NCBI RefSeq assembly: GCF_002775205.1
Contig: NC_036465.1
Coordinates: 208,638 to 272,637 of the forward strand
DNA from: Xiphophorus maculatus
Lineage: Eukaryota > Chordata > Actinopteri > Cyprinodontiformes > Poeciliidae
Length of the DNA: 64,000 nt
Direction of reading: 5' to 3'
The notes below the pieces were generated by a model that did no database searches, had not been told where the DNA came from, and was given only the letters and a program-made list of their open reading frames with translations. The position numbers and the translations under genes were made by a program. Below are positions 22,654 to 34,858 of the stretch, one piece after another (position 1 is the first letter of the stretch; each line of letters opens with the position of its first letter).

Positions 22654-23849
22654 GTGGCTGTTTGTCCTCATAGTACCAGTCCTACCCAAACCAGTACTTA
22701 ATTCACACCGGACCAATAGTCTAACTAGCAGAGCGCAGTAGGACTGAGGAAAGTGATGACCAGGAAAATGTCCTCGCTTTCCTCAAGGACCTCGCTTTGC
22801 GGGTGAAAATGGTGAATGTGATCCCCACTATGTAGTAATACAAGTACACACACACACACATGTTTGGATTCAGGTCTATACAGGTACGCTCTGTGCCAGA
22901 GATGAAGCGAATCCCAATCTGGTTCTGGACCCAACTCCAGGTTCTTCCAGGCTTGAATCTTTCTGGGTCGATGTTTTCCTCTTGAGGTTTCGAATCCTTG
23001 GCTGAACAAAGTGGAGTTGTTTCTGATTGTGGCGCTGTGGTCCAGCTGGTGGCCTGTCAGGGCCCCCGCTGGCCCCAGGCCTCATGTTGAGCAGCGTTCT
23101 GTGACGCGGCGTCGTTAATGCGGCACCGCCGAGTGAGAGGATGCGTTTATGGGCGCCGCAGCTTCATTGGAGCAGATGGAGGGAAATGATTTTATTAACT
23201 TTAGCCTTTTTTAATCAAACCCCCGCTGAGCCGAAGATGTTCTGATGAGGTTCTGATGAGGTTCTGATGGAGCTGCAGGGGCCACGGGAGGAAGAGGAAC
23301 CGGAGGGAAATAAGCCGAGGAGGTGGAGCCGCTCAGATCCAAGACATTAAGGCTGATGGTTAATCTGCAGATGTGGCTCGGTTCTGTTGGACCGGCTCGG
23401 TGACGTATCAGAACCGCTCGCTGGGTTCACTGGCACCACCAGGAGGAGTCAATCAAAGATGTTGCCATGGATACATTTATTCTAGCCTGCTGTCAGGTAA
23501 ACGTCAGTCTATTTTAATGTATCAATAAATTTTAGGTTAGCTTGTGCTAGTTTTCTTTAGCTTAGCGGTTTAGTGTTGGCTAACAGTATTTTTGTTTAGC
23601 ACTGCTTCTGCAAATTTATTGTTAGTGTTAGCTACTGCTAATTTTTATGTTAGCATTAACTTACACTATTTTTTGTGCTTAACAGTTTAGCAATAGTTTC
23701 CCTGTTTAGCCTTTCAACATTAGCTTCCATTATTGTTTTCTTTAGCATTAGCTTCTGCTGAGGATTAGCGTTAAGTTCCACAAACGTTTTTGGTTTAGCA
23801 TAACTCCCACTAGGTTTTATTTATATTAGTTTTTTTATCGTCCCACAGG

Positions 23850-24025
23850 GGGTCGTTTTGTGGCTCTAGTGTCCCTTATATGAAAGTAGGCTGAAGGAGA
23901 GGGGGAAGACATGCGGTAAACGTCGTCTGGGCCGGGAGTCGAACCCGCGACGGCCGCGTCGAGGCCACGTTGCCTCTGAATGTGGGTCGCGCTGACCCCT
24001 CCGCCACGACGGCACGCCCCCCCGC
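23850..24025 (-). mobile_element. tRNA-derived SINE, copy 2
   Basis: Same family and orientation as the copy at 11757-11934. On the minus strand it has a tRNA-like head around GTCGTGGCGGAGGGGTCAGC, a B-box-like GGTTCGACTCCC (plus strand 23936-23947), the shared phrase CGCATGTCTTCCCCCTCTC, and a tail ending CACTAGAGCC then A residues. It is more GC-rich and diverged than copy 1. Confidence 0.78.
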
Positions 24026-24522
24026 TAGGTTTTGTTTAGCATTATATTTCACTGATTTGTATTGCTTTAGGTTCTGCTAATTTCATTTGTGTTTAGCAGC
24101 TTAGCATTGGTGAAGCTAAGATTGGTTAGCAAACTAGCAGTTAGTGAACCTAATTCACTGTGGCCAATAACTACTGCTGATTTAGACCACTATAACCACG
24201 GCGGCCATCTTGAGTATTCTGTGGCTAATGCAGAAGGCATGATCTGCTGAGGAGATCCAGCTGTGGTTCTGCTGAGGTTCTGGAAGTTCTGGTTGTGTTC
24301 ATCGTTCCTCCAGATTCTCAGTCGGGTTCTGATCAGAACCCATGGTTACCATGGTGATTAATGCAGGTTCTGGTGGGTCCTGATTAAATGATCTCCCATC
24401 ATGGATGAGGAGCCGCTGCCGCCGTGCCCTGGAGCCAGGCAGCGCCGCCGGGAGGAGAGCTCGGTCCTCTGCTGCTGCATCTTCCTCTTTCTCCTCTTCC
24501 TCATGCCCCCCCCACCCCACCC

Positions 24523-24531
<9 letters not shown>

Positions 24532-24553
<22 letters not shown>

Positions 24554-24555
24554 AG
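24532..24555. repeat. (CA)n microsatellite in GC-rich island
   Basis: A short CA run next to a CpG-dense segment (24400-24850) containing gcggcgccgccgg twice. The segment could be a CpG island, but no first exon could be defined. Confidence 0.8.
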
Positions 24556-24942
24556 CGCTCCTCCTGAATGAAGCGCGGCGCCGCCGGTTCTCCATCCCGC
24601 GGCGCCGCCGGCTCCAACATCTGGCCGTAAACAGCGGCTCGTCCATAAAAGCAGCCAGCTGGCCCGCTGTGCTGCGGCTCGCCGCTCCCCTTAAGGCCCT
24701 AAAGAGCCGGGCCGAACCGGGCCGGAACCGGGGGGAGCGCCGGCCCCGTTTAATGGGACGCCGGGCGTCAGACGCTCATCGTGTATTCTGAGCAGCTGCC
24801 TCGTCTTCATCAGAGGAGGAAGAGGAGGGAACGGGCCGCCGTGGTGCATTCACTGGCACTTCCTGTTTGTTTACAGGAAACTCCAGAGCCGCGTTTTCCT
24901 GATCAGAACCTTCAGTCAGAGTTCTGACTCGGAAACGTCTTG

Positions 24943-25425
24943 TAACATTCGTCACCACCAGGTGGCGCTCCCTCCACAGCCTGAGCTTCTATAAAAGGGA
25001 AGCTTGAGGCTGGAGGCCAGGTGTGTGTCGGGCCCACGCTGTGTGAGGCCAGGTGTGTGTCGGGCCCACGCTGTGTGAGGCCAGGTGCGTGTCGGGCCCA
25101 CGCTGTTTGCTGGATGTGGGTTTGGAGGAAAACTGTTTTAAATCGATTCTCTTAATTAGTTTGTGCTGATGCGTGTTTTTATACAAAGCTGCTTTATTAA
25201 TGACGCAGCGCAGCGTCACCTGGGCGTGAAGCCACAGGTAGGTTGATACATTAGTCTCTTTTAATCAGACTGAATTGGATGTTTTTTATATTTTTTATCT
25301 GGTAGGGCTGCAGCAGATCTGCTACATCTAGTTTGATCTCAGATCTGGTTAATGCGATGCAGGTATTCAGTGTTTTAATGTTTTAGATCAACTTGATTAA
25401 AATGATTTAATAAGCATTTAGTAAT
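24943..25425 (+). mobile_element. LTR-like dispersed repeat, copy 2
   Basis: Uninterrupted counterpart of the copy at 9455-10281. It begins tgtaacattcgtcacc, has TATAAAAGG at about 24992, a threefold local duplication of the phrase ccaggtgtgtgtcgggcccacgctgtgtgagg (25017-25110), a ccacaggtaggttg segment and the end attaaaatgatttaataagcatt. A 14/14 match to the CTCF core lies at 24955-24968. Confidence 0.5.
24955..24968 (+). promoter_or_regulatory. CTCF-type motif, full consensus match
   Basis: CCACCAGGTGGCGC matches CCASYAGRKGGCRS at all 14 positions. It lies inside an LTR-like repeat. Confidence 0.4.
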
Positions 25426-27350
25426 TTTTGTTTTTACAGTTTTATCAATGCTTCCTTTTAGAGTTTGATTTTCTTGTTAGTGCATCCAGTTTGGGTTGTT
25501 TGTGTCCTCTCGGTGTTTGTGGTCAGACTGACAACCTAACATTTATTGTTTTGTCCTCCGTCTGTCTTTGGGTCACTTCCTGAATACTCAGGTTTCATGT
25601 GGCTGTTGATCTAAAATATCTGAGACCCGATTCTGTTGGTGTGATCTCCAGTTTGGATGGCATGTCATCATTCTGCAGTGAATCCAGTGAATCTTCAGTT
25701 TGCAGTGAACATTGCAGTGGTTTATACGGGTTTGTCCGCCTGAAGTGGTTTTTAAATTCGAGTTGAACATTAACGGATTGACAACAAATGGATAAAGTAA
25801 ACGAGAAACTCTCTTATTTATGTAACAATAAATATTGTTAATAATTAACTTCATTCTGGTTGTTGTTTACCCTTCAGCTTCACAGAGTCATAATGTAAAA
25901 GCACGCCACACTTTTCAGATTTTTATTTCTACATGTTGAAGATGAATTATCATTTTCTGCAGATCCACAATTCTGGGCCAAACCGGGCCACACCAGAACC
26001 CTGCAGAACCTCAACCTGCAGCAGCATCATGCTCTGGGACAAACTGGTTCTGGTCCAGTTGGATCAGAACCTTCCTGTTTTCTGCACCGCAAAGGGCGAT
26101 TAATCATTTCTGGGACTAAACCTAAAGAGTCGGATCAGAGGAGATGGTTCCGACCTGTTGGACCGGCTAAGTTTCACGGCAACGGCGTTCCGGGTCGGTT
26201 CGGTCCGGGCGGGACGGCGGCTCATCAGAATAACGGTGAGGGCCTGACCTGCAGCTGCAGCCGCATTAGCATGATGCTAATGACATGCGGCGCAGCTTAT
26301 CAAAAAATTATGACTCCGGCTAATGACAGCCGGGCCGGCGCCGCGGGACCCGCCGCGGTTCTGAGAAATGTTTTAGTATTAAAGATGGATGCTGCAGCGC
26401 GCGGGAGCGTGACCCTGACTCTGACCTCTGACCTCTGGAAGCCGCACCACAGCGTTCTCTGCAGAGCCAGAACCAGGTCGAACAGGAGGTTCTGGTCCAT
26501 GCTTGCAGCAGATCAGGCCGACCTCAGCTTGCTCTGCACGAACTGGACCGGGCCGGTTCCACCACACAGTACCGGCCCGGTCTCCACCGCAGTTTAACTA
26601 AAGCCGCTCTGCCCCTCCAGAACTGGCTTCAGAACCGGGTCCAGGTTCTGTGCGGCTCTGGGAAATGACGACAGAGATCCGAGGAATCAGTTCTGTTCCA
26701 ACGTTTCAGTAAAAATCTGATTCTAATTAATAATCATTAATAAATCCAGACGGATCCATTTCACAACATGAGTCAATTTCAGAACAACCGGAACCAGAGG
26801 GTCCAAATGACCCGGTACCAGCCAGACTTACTTCATCATACTCATGTTGCACAACCCTGGAGCTCAGTCAGCCAGATGTTTAAACCTGGTTTCAGATGCT
26901 AGCTAAAACATTAGCTTCATTCATTATAAGAATCTTAGCGATGCTAAAGCTAAACCGCTAAAAATGAGATAAAAAATTGATTGAAACTAAAAACCAAAAC
27001 ATTAGCTTTGCTAATCCTAAATGGCTAAACACATTACAAATTACAGGAAGTTAAAGAGACGGTGCAGCTCTGGAGTTGAAGCCCGCTGCCTCCTGATTGG
27101 CTGCCGATTGGTGGAGGAGCTGATTGGAAACATCTCTGATCAGCGGAGACGTTGTGTTGTGTTCAGGGACCCGAAAGCAAAGTTTTAGTGTGAGGAAGGT
27201 GACAGTGTTGTCTCCTTGACCCAGAACCCCCCGCCACCCACCGGGCTGATTAGTGGACTGGACGGCAGTCAGCTGGTGAGATTAAAGCAGCGTCGTCTCC
27301 TCGTCGAGGGACGCCGCTGTAAAGAGAAACATCCAGCATCGCCGTGCCAA
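25426..27350. other. Non-coding gap with GC-rich conserved-looking island
   Basis: No gene is recognised. The stretch 26220-26420 combines CpG-rich sequence with cattagcatgatgctaatg and aattatgactccggctaatgac, a mix typical of developmental regulatory elements. The remainder contains CCAGAACC-rich sequence. Confidence 0.35.
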
Positions 27351-27370
27351 CCCCCCCCCCCCCCCCCCCC
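27351..27370. repeat. Poly-C tract
   Basis: Twenty consecutive C. Confidence 0.95.
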
Positions 27371-28200
27371 TTGCAGGAGCCTCAGACGTTGGGGAAATTA
27401 ATGCTGGGACGGAGGATGGGGGGGAACGCTGCCAAGCCATCTGAGATCTTCCTCCTCCCTTCTCCTCTTTTCGATTTTGTTTGTGCCCGCCGCCGATTCC
27501 CCGGCTGGAGTTTTTCGGCTCGGCGTCAAATCCCCGCCGTCCTCACGGATTCTCCAGATCTCATTACAGTCAATGAGGCGGCAAAGACTTTCAGATCAAA
27601 GGAAACCAGTTGGGGAGGGGCGGGGGGCGGCCATGTTGCCAAACCTTCAGAGAGCAGGACGTCCAAGTTCCAGTTCAGCAGGAAGGAAAACATCTGAAAT
27701 ATTCACCTGAAAACCTGCAGAACCAGAATCAGCTGTGGTTCTGGTCCAACTACTCTCTCTCGCTGCTTCGGTTCCTTGAGGTTATGCTCATGGCTGAGGC
27801 CTGGACTTTGACTAGACCATGGCAGTTCTGTTGTCTCTGTAGCTTCCTGTTGAGCCGCGAGCCGCAGTCAGATTGAAACGTTTATTCTGGACCCAGGTTC
27901 TGGACCCGGGTTCTGGACCCGGACTCGGCTCTCGTTCCAGAGCTGATGCCGTCAGCTTCCCGTTTCCTCCCGCAGATCGCCTGAGGTCCTTCCTGAATTG
28001 AAGGTATCAGAAGCTGAAGCCTCGTTTTGTTACGTCACAGATGGTCTGACTGACGGCTGGCTCCACCAATCAGCCGGCAGGGAGGTGGTGAACTTTGACC
28101 TCCTGCAGGTGACCTTTCATCAAGTTAAACTGAGAAAGTTTAGTTTAAATCTCCCAGCAGGAGAAAAGCTCGGTCACCTCAATAACTCTGCTGCAGAGAC

Positions 28201-28476
28201 GTGTGTGTGTGTGTGTTAGTGAGTGTGTGTGTTTTATTGTGTGTGTGTGCGGTCGCTCAGCTGGGATGCATCCTGAGTGCGGTTTCATGGCTGCATGCCA
28301 GGCTGCTGGGACGGAGTGTGTGTGTGTGTGTTTAGTGTGTGTGTGTGGTGGTCTGACCTTGGGCTGTACAACCAGTTAACACTCAGTGTGTCAGACATGA
28401 ACACCCTCCAGAGTGTGTGTGTGTGTGTTCCTGCTCTTTTGTTGAGCTTTGTTTCTGCCCCCCCCCCCCCCCCCCC
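28201..28476. repeat. Cluster of (GT)n tracts ending in poly-C
   Basis: At least five separate short GT tracts (28201-28219, 28224-28248, 28316-28350, 28412-28430) are followed by 19 consecutive C (28458-28476), then a GGA/GAG-rich run. Confidence 0.9.
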
Positions 28477-28599
28477 TCCTCTCGGCTCCTCGGAGGAGGA
28501 AGAGGAGGAGGAGGAAGAGTAAAAGTTGAGCTCTGGGCTCCCCCAGCTCTCCGTCCCACCCGCCCAGCACTCAGCATCTGCTCAGAGGATGAATAAATG

Positions 28600-28840
28600 A
28601 AGCGCTCCTCCCCCCTGACTGACAGAGGCCCGTCTTAATTGTGGCTGAAAGCCGGCTTTTCTCCCCGCTAATTAGCAGATTGCGGCGCTAAATGATTCAG
28701 AAAGCCAGGGCTGCCGCGGCCGCCGCTCATCATCTCTTATTCAGGCAGCGAGCGGCGCGTTGTGAGAACAGCAGCGCCCGAGGTAAATTAATTTACTCCA
28801 ATTAGCAGCCGCTGTCAGCACGCATCACCGTCCCGCTTCT
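28600..28840. promoter_or_regulatory. CpG-rich island resembling a conserved regulatory element
   Basis: The stretch contains gcttttctccccgctaattagcagattgcggcgctaaatgattcag and gcggccgccgctcatcatc, CpG-dense but with AT-rich homeodomain and bZIP-like cores. There is no open frame of note. It resembles a conserved vertebrate non-coding element, judged by composition alone. Confidence 0.3.
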
Positions 28841-31800
28841 TTAAAAAGTAATGCTCTGGTTTTGTCCTGCGGTTCGGTTACATCTGATGTTCGCTGGAGG
28901 GGAACGGAGCAAACATGGCGAGCCCAGGAAGTCACCCAGCGGGAGGAAGAAGAGGAGGAGGCTCTTCATCCCTCAGTTCAGGTACAACTCAGAGATAAAT
29001 AGAAACTTTTCTTTGCTCGTCTTGGACACGGCGTGCTGATGTCAGTGTCTGCACAGACCATCTGGGGGTCAAAGTTCAGTAAATAACATAGCGGTGCAGT
29101 TCAAGCACTCGGCATGCTGAGGTGGTCGGAGTTGCAACCAAAGCAGCAGATCTGCCTGAGAATCAGATTAAAGTGTGAAATTCATATTCACCATGTTGGG
29201 TTTCAGCTGGATTTAACTGACCAGCAGGAAGAATGGCTACTCGGGTCGGAACCGTCAGAACCTTTGGGCCGCAGCGTTTATCTTACCCTGATTGTCTCAC
29301 AAACATTGATTCAACTGCAAATGAACCAAATGAACTTTTCCACGTGTTGCCACTTTGAACTTTGGGTTCAAAGGACAGAAAATGTAACCGAGTTTGGACC
29401 GGGCCTTTACCAGAACTGTGGAATAAAATCAGGATTAGTAATGAGTGTTCGCCACCTGAACTTCCTGGTGAAGGAGGGATCATTTATTTAAATGTATTAT
29501 CAGAGGATAAAGTTACAGTCACAACACAACTGCAGTAGTTTAGGGTGTCAGGGACCAAAAGTACAGAAGGCAGAACACAAGTCTGAGCAACGATTCACAC
29601 AACAGTAATAAAAGAGTCAACGCAACATACTGAGCTCAAAGACAGACTGACCTCACCTGAAATGACATAAGGGCATTTAAATCCTGCCTTCGCTAAACCA
29701 TGTTGACACAATAGGGGAAAACAAAATGGCTGCCACCTGAAAACTAACCCAAACCAATGAAATAAATCCCTAAACACCCCCAGCATGAAGCATGTGGTTC
29801 AACTATGAGGCCATCAGCGGCACTTCAGGAACCTCGGCCCTTTGAGGAGGAGCCAAACTCCAGCTAACTCAAACGAAGAAATAATATCAATACAACAGAA
29901 CAGAATTTTGACCTTGCAGTGTTAATGTGTGCACTCCATATAAACATTGTAAGGTGTTAGAAAATAACATAACAAGGAATACTTAAATAACTGCAAAGCA
30001 AACTAAAGCGAAAAGCAACTTATGATGATGTGTGGCTCACCATCTAACTAACTAACTTATAAAAGGACATATTAATTTCAGAGTTTCTCCCAGTAAACCT
30101 GCTCAGCCCGGCGGTCGGTCCACCATGTTTTTGTATTTAAAGATGTTAAGTTGACAGAAAATGTAAAAAATAATTCTGGGTGATTAAATGTTACAGGAAA
30201 ACATCTCCAGTGAAACTATATTTAAACCCAAAACTAGTCTTAAAAACAACAAATCAAAAACACAATTAGAATGAGTATCAATTATTTTCACTTCTGTTTA
30301 ATCCAAATGAAGTCAGCGGCTCCATGGGGCCCCCAGGGCTTCAGGGGCCATAAATGCTCATATTTTAACACAGATATATAAATGTAACATTTGATTATTG
30401 AGATTATCAATGCTGCTAAATTTGATTTAATGGTTTCAACATAAATTAAAAGATTTTAAATTAACATTTATATGTAAGATTTTAAGAAGCTGGCAAGTTT
30501 ACTTTGTAAAAGTTCAAAGAACAATCTTCATCGTTGGATTGTTTTGTTACCATAGCAACAATCTGATGCTGTGAGTTTAATCTGTGAGTTTGAGCTGTTT
30601 GTTCACAAATACAAATGAATAAACTGTAATTATAACTGATTGTTTTCAGGTTGGCCAGTTAATCTACACTCTCTCTCCCAGATTAAATCCAACCCAGAAG
30701 CTGTTAGAGGTGCTGATGGTTTTAGCAGCAAGAGGGGCCCCTAGGTCAGATTCTGCCCCAGGCCTCATGCAGCCTTGGACCGGCCCTGCAGGATGAGTTC
30801 AATCTGCTGCACTGATGATGAGCAACAAACGGAGATTTAATTTAATGCTGCTAATGTGGCTTTAGTAGCTCTAACATTTCTGTCTGTTGAGTTTTAATAA
30901 GAGTCACAGAAACTGTTTTGGTTGCTGGAGTTTTAAGGGACGAGATTCTCAGATCTCCACACAGCTGCGCGCATTAACTCTGGCTGACTAAGTGGACAAA
31001 ACATTTGGTATGGTTTGGAGCATCGTGTTACCGGACAAATAATACTAAAAATAATCATAAAATAATATAAAACCAGAGTGAAAGCTCCTCAGCGGCTGAA
31101 CCTGCATGATGAGGTTAGCGCTGGTTCGTTAACCGCTAACGCTCCGGCCAACCCGGAACACAGACACGAACTTCACAGGGAAAACAGCGCCACACGCTGG
31201 GCAGCTTGTTGAGATGTAAACGCCACATCATTCTTTGTTCACAAATATAAATCATTCTCACCGCTCCTCAACGTTCCTCTGAAAGCCACTACAAGTTATT
31301 CCTGTGGTTCACATAGAACTGCACAACCAGAGCTAACACGGCGGGTTTTAGACTCTGACCTTGATGTGGGGTTCGCCAAAGAAACATGATTCCTCACAGG
31401 GGGTTGATGTAAATATCCATACAGGTCAGCCTGCGTCCAGTTTAGCTGTGTGAAAGGAGGAGTGTGATCCGCGTTAAACGGATCCGCGTTGAACGTTAAC
31501 CTCTTGGTGAACGTTCACCTTGCTAACGGCAGACCAGCAGCTGCGTTGATGCCTCGCTGTTTCATGTAATAAAGCCGTACAGCTGCAGCGTTAAGCATCG
31601 CTTGCAGCTGCAGCTGCTCGGTCAGGTTCGGCCTGAAACGCGAAGATGACCCAGATGTTGAGTCTTCAGACTGTGTGAAGTGCAGCTCTTCAAGGCTCAG
31701 GATGGATGTGCTTCTTCTGCGGCGCCAGCGTCCAGATGCTTCATCATTAAACGCGCTGCCGCCGGATCGCAGCAGAACCGGTGGGACTCCAGAGACGACA

Positions 31801-32590
31801 GCTGCTACTGCAGAGACAATTAATTAAACGGGAGGGGAAACCCGGAGGGGATCCGGTTCTGATACGGCGGACCCGCCCGTCTTCCAGAAACCGCCCGTTT
31901 CAGCTAGACTCAGACCTGAAACCGTGGTGGAGCGGCAAAGGCCCGGTCGGTCCATATTTGGTGGTGAATGAGCAGAGGCTGGTCGGGAATCAAACCCACA
32001 ACCTCTGTAGGTTACAATGTTTTTAACAATGAAGATCCAGAATCTGTTTTCCAGGCTCTGATTTAAAGATGGCTACTCCTCTAAACACCTGGAGATTATT
32101 CGTCCCAGGAGCTTCAACCAAATTCTGCTCCTCCACCAAAACTGCAAAAAGAAATTTAAAACAATTAAACTAAAAGCAGCTTTTCCCTCCAGTGATGAGT
32201 TCTTCAATTTAATAAAACTAGAAAACATGGCCGGGTCCATCAGTGGGGAGCCTGCATGCTGTCTCCTGCCTGCGTGGGTTTTCTCTGGGTACTCCTCCCA
32301 CAGTCCCTGTCATGCCCACAGGTGAAGTGGAGGATGAAGAGAACTGAGGGAGCAGGAATATTTTGAAATGAAAGATGGTTTGTTTCTTCCTGTAGGCAGC
32401 TGAACATGTTTCCTAAATGGATGATTAGATTTAAAACGTTAATGAACATTAATATGGTAAGTTGCTGTGATGAATAAATGTCTTTGGAAAAACACATGAA
32501 ATAAACCAAGACTTTGGTTCAATTCACACCATGATGATCCGTGATGATGATCCGTTTCTCTCACATTTCAATGTTCAACTCCTTAGGGCT
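28841..32590. other. Non-coding gap with repeat remnants
   Basis: No gene is recognised. A tRNA-like B-box (minus strand, ggttgtgggtttgattccc) lies near 31986-32004. The stretch 32240-32312 (cctgcgtgggttttctctgggtactcctcccacag) resembles a common fish retroposon fragment. A CpG-rich stretch at 31540-31870 includes gacaattaattaaacgg. Confidence 0.4.
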
Positions 32591-32593
32591 CCT

Positions 32594-34858
32594 AGAGACG
32601 CGTTACGACCTGCCGTACGCTGCGATAAACAAAGGGACAACCTGCCATACACTGCGATAAACGAAGAGACGACTTGCCGTACGCTGCGATAAACGAAGGG
32701 ACAACCTGCCGTACGCTGCGATAAACAAAGGGACAACCTGCCATACACTGCGATAAACGAAGAGACGACTTGCCGTACGCTGCGATAAACGAAGGGACAA
32801 CCTGCCGTACGCTGCGATAAACGAAGAGACGACTTGCCGTACGCTGCGATAAACGAAGAGACGACCTGCCATACACTGCGATAAACGAAGAGACGACTTG
32901 CCGTACGCTGCGATAAACGAAGAGACGACTTGCCGTACGCTGCGATACACGAAGAGACGACCTAGCGTACGCTGCGATAAACGAAGGGACGACTTGCCGT
33001 ACGCTGCGATAAACGAAGAGACGACCTAGCGTACGCTGCGATAAACGAAGAGACGACTTGCCGTACGCTGCGATAAACGAAGAGACGACCTAGCGTACGC
33101 TGCGATAAACGAAGAGACGACTTGCCGTACGCTGCGATAAACGAAGGGACAACCTGCCGTACGCTGCGATAAACGAAGAGACGACCTGCCATACACTGCG
33201 ATAAACGAAGAGACGACTTGCCGTACGCTGCGATAAACGAAGAGACGACTTGCCGTACGCTGCGATACACGAAGAGACGACCTAGCGTACGCTGCGATAA
33301 ACGAAGAGACGACTTGCCGTACGCTGCGATAAACGAAGAGACGACTTGCCGTACGCTGCGATAAACGAAGAGACGACCTAGCTTACGCTGCGATAAACGA
33401 AGAGACGACTTGCCGTACGCTGCGATAAACGAAGAGACGACCTAGCTTACGCTGCGATAAACGAAGGGACGACTTACCGTACGCTGCGATAAACGAAGAG
33501 ACGACTTGCCGTACGCTGCGATAAACGAAGAGACGACCTAGCTTACGCTGCGATAAACGAAGAGACGACTTGCCGTACGCTGCGATAAACGAAGAGACGA
33601 CCTAGCGTACGCTGCGATACACGAAGAGACGACCTAGCGTACGCTGCGATAAACGAAGAGACGACCTGCCGTACGCTGCGATAAACGAAGAGACGACCTA
33701 GCGTACGCTGCGATAAACAAAGAGACGACCTAGCTTACGCTGCGATAAACGAAGAGACGACCTGCCGTACGCTGCGATAAACGAAGAGACGACCTAGCGT
33801 ACGCTGCGATAAACGAAGAGATGACTTGCCGTATGCTGCGATAAGCGAAGAGACGACTTGCCGTACGCTGCGATAAACAAAGAGACGACTTGCCGTACGC
33901 TGCGATACACGAAGGGACGACCTAGCTTACGCTGCGATAAAGGAAGGGACGACTTACCGTACGCTGCGATAAACGAAGAGACGACTTGCCGTACGCTGCG
34001 ATACACGAAGAGACGACCTAGCTTACGCTGCGATAAACGAAGAGACGACTTGCCGTACGCTGCGATACACGAAGAGACGACCTAGCGTACGCTGCGATAA
34101 ACGAAGAGACGACTTGCCGTACGCTGCGATACACGAAGAGACGACCTAGCGTACGCTGCGATAAACGAAGAGACGACCTAGCGTACGCTGCGATAAACGA
34201 AGAGACGACTTGCCGTACGCTGCGATAAACGAAGAGACGACCTAGCTTACGCTGCAATAAACGAAGAGACGACTTGCCGTACGCTGCGATACACGAAGAG
34301 ACGACTTACCGTACGCTGCGATACACGAAGAGACGACCTAGCTTACGCTGCGATACACGAAGAGACGACCTAGCTTACGCTGCGATAAACGAAGAGACGA
34401 CCTAGCGTACCCTGCGATAAACGAAGAGACAACTTGCCGTACGCTGCGATAAACGAAGAGACGACCTGCCGTACGCTGCGATAAACGAAGAGACGACTTG
34501 CCGTACGCTGCGATAAACGAAGAGACGACCTAGCTTACGCTGCAATAAACGAAGAGACGACTTGCCGTACGCTGCGATACACGAAGAGACGACTTACCGT
34601 ACGCTGCGATACACGAAGAGACGACCTAGCTTACGCTGCGATACACGAAGAGACGACCTAGCTTACGCTGCGATAAACGAAGAGACGACCTAGCGTACCC
34701 TGCGATAAACAAAGAGACAACTTGCCGTACGCTGCGATAAACGAAGAGACGACCTAGCTTACGCTGCGATAAACGAAGAGACGACCTGCCGTACGCTGCG
34801 ATAAACGAAGAGACGACCTAGCTTACGCTGCGATAAACGAAGAGACGACCTAGCGTAC
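32594..34858. repeat. 32-bp CpG-rich minisatellite, about 70 units
   Basis: The unit is gacctgccgtacgctgcgataaacgaagagac, with alternations cctgcc/cttgcc/cctagc and gataaac/gatacac. Spacing between successive units is exactly 32 bp. Each unit carries about five CpG dinucleotides and the palindrome CGTACG. A block of about 278 bp at 34201-34478 recurs at 34489-34766 with one visible difference, an offset of 288 bp or nine units. The minus-strand frames of 70-115 codons are by-products of the repetition. Confidence 0.97.

Noticed and set aside
24405..24791. 128-codon ORF in a CpG-rich segment
   Set aside because: It overlaps a CA tract and frames on both strands, with no domain and no splice context.
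32592..34257. Minus-strand frames of 70-115 codons and a plus-strand frame at 33858-34085
   Set aside because: They are by-products of the 32-bp minisatellite. The unit is not a multiple of three, so the same peptides cycle through the frames.
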